NCBI GenBank assembly: GCA_030849075.1
Contig: JASAOO010003050.1
Location: 1 to 19,199 of the forward strand
Reading direction: 5' to 3'
Source of the DNA: Zelonia costaricensis
Lineage: Eukaryota; Euglenozoa; Kinetoplastea; Trypanosomatida; Trypanosomatidae
Length of the DNA: 19,199 bases
The position numbers were made by a program, and so were the translations under genes. The stretch's first letter is position 1. Every line of letters begins with the position of its first letter. Below, piece after piece: positions 16,771-19,199 of the stretch. A model generated the notes under the pieces. That model saw only the letters and a list, made by a program, of their open reading frames with translations, had not been told where the DNA came from and made no database searches.

Positions 16771-18243
16771 ATGCAAGTCATGGCGGTGGATGTTCGCACT
16801 GCGGCGGCCGTCATGGTGCACCTCGCCGTGACGGCCGTGCTGGTGGCCTACATCGCGGATGTGGCCATGCCCTTCTACGTGTACCGCCCCGGCAGCGGCA
16901 TCAGCGCCGACCACAGCGCCGTGACGTCGCCCATTGGGTGGGCGCAGTGGCCGCTGCTCCTCGTATCCGAACCTGCTGCGTACGCGGCGCAGATGGCGCA
17001 ACACACCGAGGCCGCCGCGCCGTCTGCTGCGGCTGCACAAGCGCTGAACCTCCGCGTGGTGTGGCGCAGCAGCCTCTTCCACATTGCACTCGCGGTAATC
17101 ACGTACGGGACGCTGACCGGCGTCGTGGTGGCGCCGTACGGCCGCCACACGACGCGGATGCGCCTGCGCCTCACGCTGCCCTCGCGGGTGAGCTGGATGC
17201 TGCAAGAGAGCCCCACGCTCTTCCAGGTCCTCTACTTCGTCCTGCTCGAGTACCCGCGCGTCATGGGGCACGGGCCTGGTGCGCACCCGGCGGCGTCGCT
17301 CGACTCCATCGCCGCCGGCGCCGCGACGTGCGCGTCGTACTGGGAATGCGTCTGGGCGGCGTGCGCGAAGCAGCACCTCGGGCTATGGCTGTTTGTGGTG
17401 CACTACGTGCACCGCAGCTGGGTCTACCCCCTCACCATCCCCAGCAGTGCCCACCGCGTCCCGCTTCTCGTCACGTGGTCGGCGACGCTCTACTGCATCT
17501 TCAACGGCCGCCTGCAAGTGCTGGCGAGTGCGACGGCCGCCACAACCTCGAGAGCCTGCACGCCATCGATGAACTTCGTGCGATGCTGGCGGGCGGCGCA
17601 GGAGATGCAGGACGTTGCGGACAATGGGAGGACTGCGGCCGTGGCGCTGGGCGCGGCGCTGCTGATGTGCGTGTACGTGGTGGGCGTCTTTGGGGGCTCG
17701 ACGCTGTTCTTTTATGGGCAGTACGCGAACATGCGAGCGGACTACTACCTCGTGCAGCTGCGGTCCGCCAAGGACAGCGACGGCGGCGCGAGTAGGGCGA
17801 AGGACGGCGGGGCGGAGGTGCAGGTGGGCGGCAAGACATACCGCATCCCCGTCGGCGGCTGGTTCGATCGCGTCAGCTGCGCCAACTTCTTTGCGGAGCT
17901 GGTCGAGTGGACGGGTTACGTCATGGTCGTCGTCGCCACGTGTGCAACGAGCAACGGCGACTGTGCTGCCGTGACAGACGGCCTCAACGCACTGCAGCTT
18001 GCCGCGTCGGTGGCGTCCCCGCTGGCGCTTCTCAACCCGCTACTGTGGGGCCGACTCGTGCTTGGCGTGTTCGCGGACGCGAGCGAGGCGCGACCTGCCG
18101 CCCTCGCCGCTTTCAGCTTCCTGTTGTACGTGGTCAGCAACCTGGTCCCGCGTGCGGTGGAGCACCACGCCTGGTACGCGCGCACGTTCGGAGCCCGGTA
18201 TACCGCGCTGCGCCGCAAGGCAGTGATTCCCGGCGTGTACTGA
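16771..18243 (+). CDS. Steroid 5-alpha-reductase family protein (3-oxo-5-alpha-steroid 4-dehydrogenase-like)
   Basis: The predicted 490-residue protein is hydrophobic, with several likely membrane helices starting at residues 10-30. Family motifs appear in order: PYGRHT (122-127), SWMLQESP with Gln145-Glu146 (the active-site QE of SRD5A1/2), HYVHRSWVYPL (211-221), FNGRLQ (244-249), a segment matching the conserved Asn/Asp helix (YANMRADYYLVQLR, about 327-340), YRIPVGGWFDRVSCANFFAE (357-376), and the C-terminal EHHAWY (464-469) ending in RRKAVIPGVY. Known members reduce the 4-5 double bond of 3-oxo-steroids, or polyprenol, with NADPH at the endoplasmic reticulum. The blocks resemble SRD5A1/2 more than the polyprenol reductase SRD5A3. 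At 490 residues it is nearly twice the usual length (about 260), through an N-terminal extension and inserts at about 160-195, 250-290 and 340-352. ATG 16771 is the first after the acceptor; Met4 is an alternative. The substrate in this organism is unknown. Confidence 0.93.
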   Translation: MQVMAVDVRTAAAVMVHLAVTAVLVAYIADVAMPFYVYRPGSGISADHSAVTSPIGWAQWPLLLVSEPAAYAAQMAQHTEAAAPSAAAAQALNLRVVWRSSLFHIALAVITYGTLTGVVVAPYGRHTTRMRLRLTLPSRVSWMLQESPTLFQVLYFVLLEYPRVMGHGPGAHPAASLDSIAAGAATCASYWECVWAACAKQHLGLWLFVVHYVHRSWVYPLTIPSSAHRVPLLVTWSATLYCIFNGRLQVLASATAATTSRACTPSMNFVRCWRAAQEMQDVADNGRTAAVALGAALLMCVYVVGVFGGSTLFFYGQYANMRADYYLVQLRSAKDSDGGASRAKDGGAEVQVGGKTYRIPVGGWFDRVSCANFFAELVEWTGYVMVVVATCATSNGDCAAVTDGLNALQLAASVASPLALLNPLLWGRLVLGVFADASEARPAALAAFSFLLYVVSNLVPRAVEHHAWYARTFGARYTALRRKAVIPGVY

Positions 18244-18837
18244 GGCACCGCGCGTCGGTGCTGCTGTGCGCCGCTGCTGGGGGATGGTGGACCTGTGTTT
18301 GCTCGTCGATGCCTACGTGCGGTTGTGCGGCAGGCATGTGCGCCCCCTCTCCTTCCTTCCCTTTCCCACGTTGTCGCTCTCGGCTCGCCCGTTTGTGCTC
18401 TAGATCGATTCACCTGTGGTGCCTCGTGCCTCCCTCGTCCCCACTCCACACACGCGCGCGTGTAGCAGCACGGCGTACACGCAACGGCGCTCAGCGCGCC
18501 ACGGAGTGAGAAGGTTTCACGCACCGCCCCCCCCCCTCCCCGGCCGGCTCGCACTAAAGCGTGAACAGAGAGAACACCATCACGCTCGCTGCTACCGTCA
18601 CCCTGCACGTTCTGGGTGTCTTTCCTAGTCCTGCTGTTCCTCCCTCCCCCTCCCTCTGCCGCCGAATTTCGCTCCTCTCCTCCCCGCCCTCCACGGTGTG
18701 TGATGTACACACGCGTGCACACACCTACACCATGTACGCGCATCTGTCGCATCAAACACAGCAGCAGCACCTTCAGTATAGTAGCGGGCTGCTGGGTGTC
18801 GGCGTGCGTGCTACGACACTTCACCTCCCCTCCTTCA

Positions 18838-18863
18838 CACGCACACACACACACACATACACA
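18838..18863. repeat. (CA)n microsatellite
   Basis: A (CA)n tract with a single CATA interruption, in the spacer downstream of the last gene. Confidence 0.8.
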
Positions 18864-18902
18864 GCCGCACGCACTCAAACACAGGTACACGCAGGGCACG
18901 CT

Positions 18903-18977
18903 CTACACCACCCTCCCCTCTTCCTTCTCCGTTCTCCTTTGTTGCTCGCTCGATCATCGTCAACAACATCGCCTCAG
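18903..18977 (+). promoter_or_regulatory. Candidate trans-splice acceptor for a gene beyond the right edge
   Basis: A C/T-rich tract (CCCTCCCCTCTTCCTTCTCC and continuing) is followed by CGCCTCAG, with the AG at 18976-18977 the first AG after the tract. No ATG follows within the window, so the coding sequence it would serve lies outside. Confidence 0.3.
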
Positions 18978-19199
18978 TACCGTCACTCCGCGGTGTGCGT
19001 TTTCGCTCACTGTTTCTTATTCTCGTTTGGCCTGCTTTCGCGTCTGTTCATCGCGTCGCAGCTTCACCCGAGCAGACCCCGTGCGCACGCGCCGGGCCCG
19101 TGTGTGAGTGCGCGTGGGTGCGCGTGGGTTTGAGTTGCCGGCTCCCCCCCCCCCCCGGACGGCCTCCCCCTCGCGTCTCGCGGCTGCCGTCGTACGTTG

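Larger units (their letters stand above)
18244..19199 (+). other. 3' UTR and intergenic spacer, running into the upstream region of a gene outside the window
   Basis: I see no gene here. A CA microsatellite lies at 18838-18863, and C-runs lie near 18528-18538 and 19145-19157. The + strand has no ATG from about 18735 to the end, while ATGs occur before that. Together with a late polypyrimidine/CAG signal, this suggests that the 5' leader of the next gene begins here. Confidence 0.55.

Overview
The window looks like nuclear DNA of a trypanosomatid flagellate of the Leishmaniinae type (Leishmania, Leptomonas, Crithidia and relatives); I cannot name the species. The sequence is GC-rich. Five intronless genes sit head to tail on the + strand, separated by 0.7-2.3 kb of pyrimidine-rich spacers full of (GT)n/(CA)n microsatellites and C-runs. 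Most starts are preceded by a polypyrimidine tract and an AG, as expected for spliced-leader trans-splicing of a polycistronic transcript. The proteins carry long Ala/Pro/Ser-rich low-complexity arms. I see no strand switch, tRNA, rRNA, CRISPR array, insertion sequence or bacterial-style operon.

Layout: (1) 583-3033, alpha/beta hydrolase with an intact Ser-Asp-His triad and a tail of about 425 residues; (2) 5311-7908, protein with a long disordered N-terminal part and a Cys-rich C-terminus resembling a divergent PLAC8 domain; (3) 9828-11780, N-terminal coiled coil followed by what I read as a kinesin motor fold that has lost its nucleotide-binding motifs; (4) 12488-16075, ubiquitin-specific protease with recognisable Cys box, QEDAHE motif, zinc-ribbon cysteines and His box; (5) 16771-18243, multi-pass membrane protein of the steroid 5-alpha-reductase family. 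The last 950 bases are spacer, probably leading into another gene beyond the window.

The genes do not form an evident pathway. Neighbouring trypanosomatid genes are co-transcribed regardless of function, and expression is set mostly through the UTRs. The observations most worth following are the apparently dead C-terminal kinesin-like domain of gene 3, a stretch of almost 1.8 kb upstream of gene 2 with nearly no ATG on the coding strand, and complementary CA and GT repeats on either side of gene 4. Function calls come from reading motifs by eye; no database search was possible.
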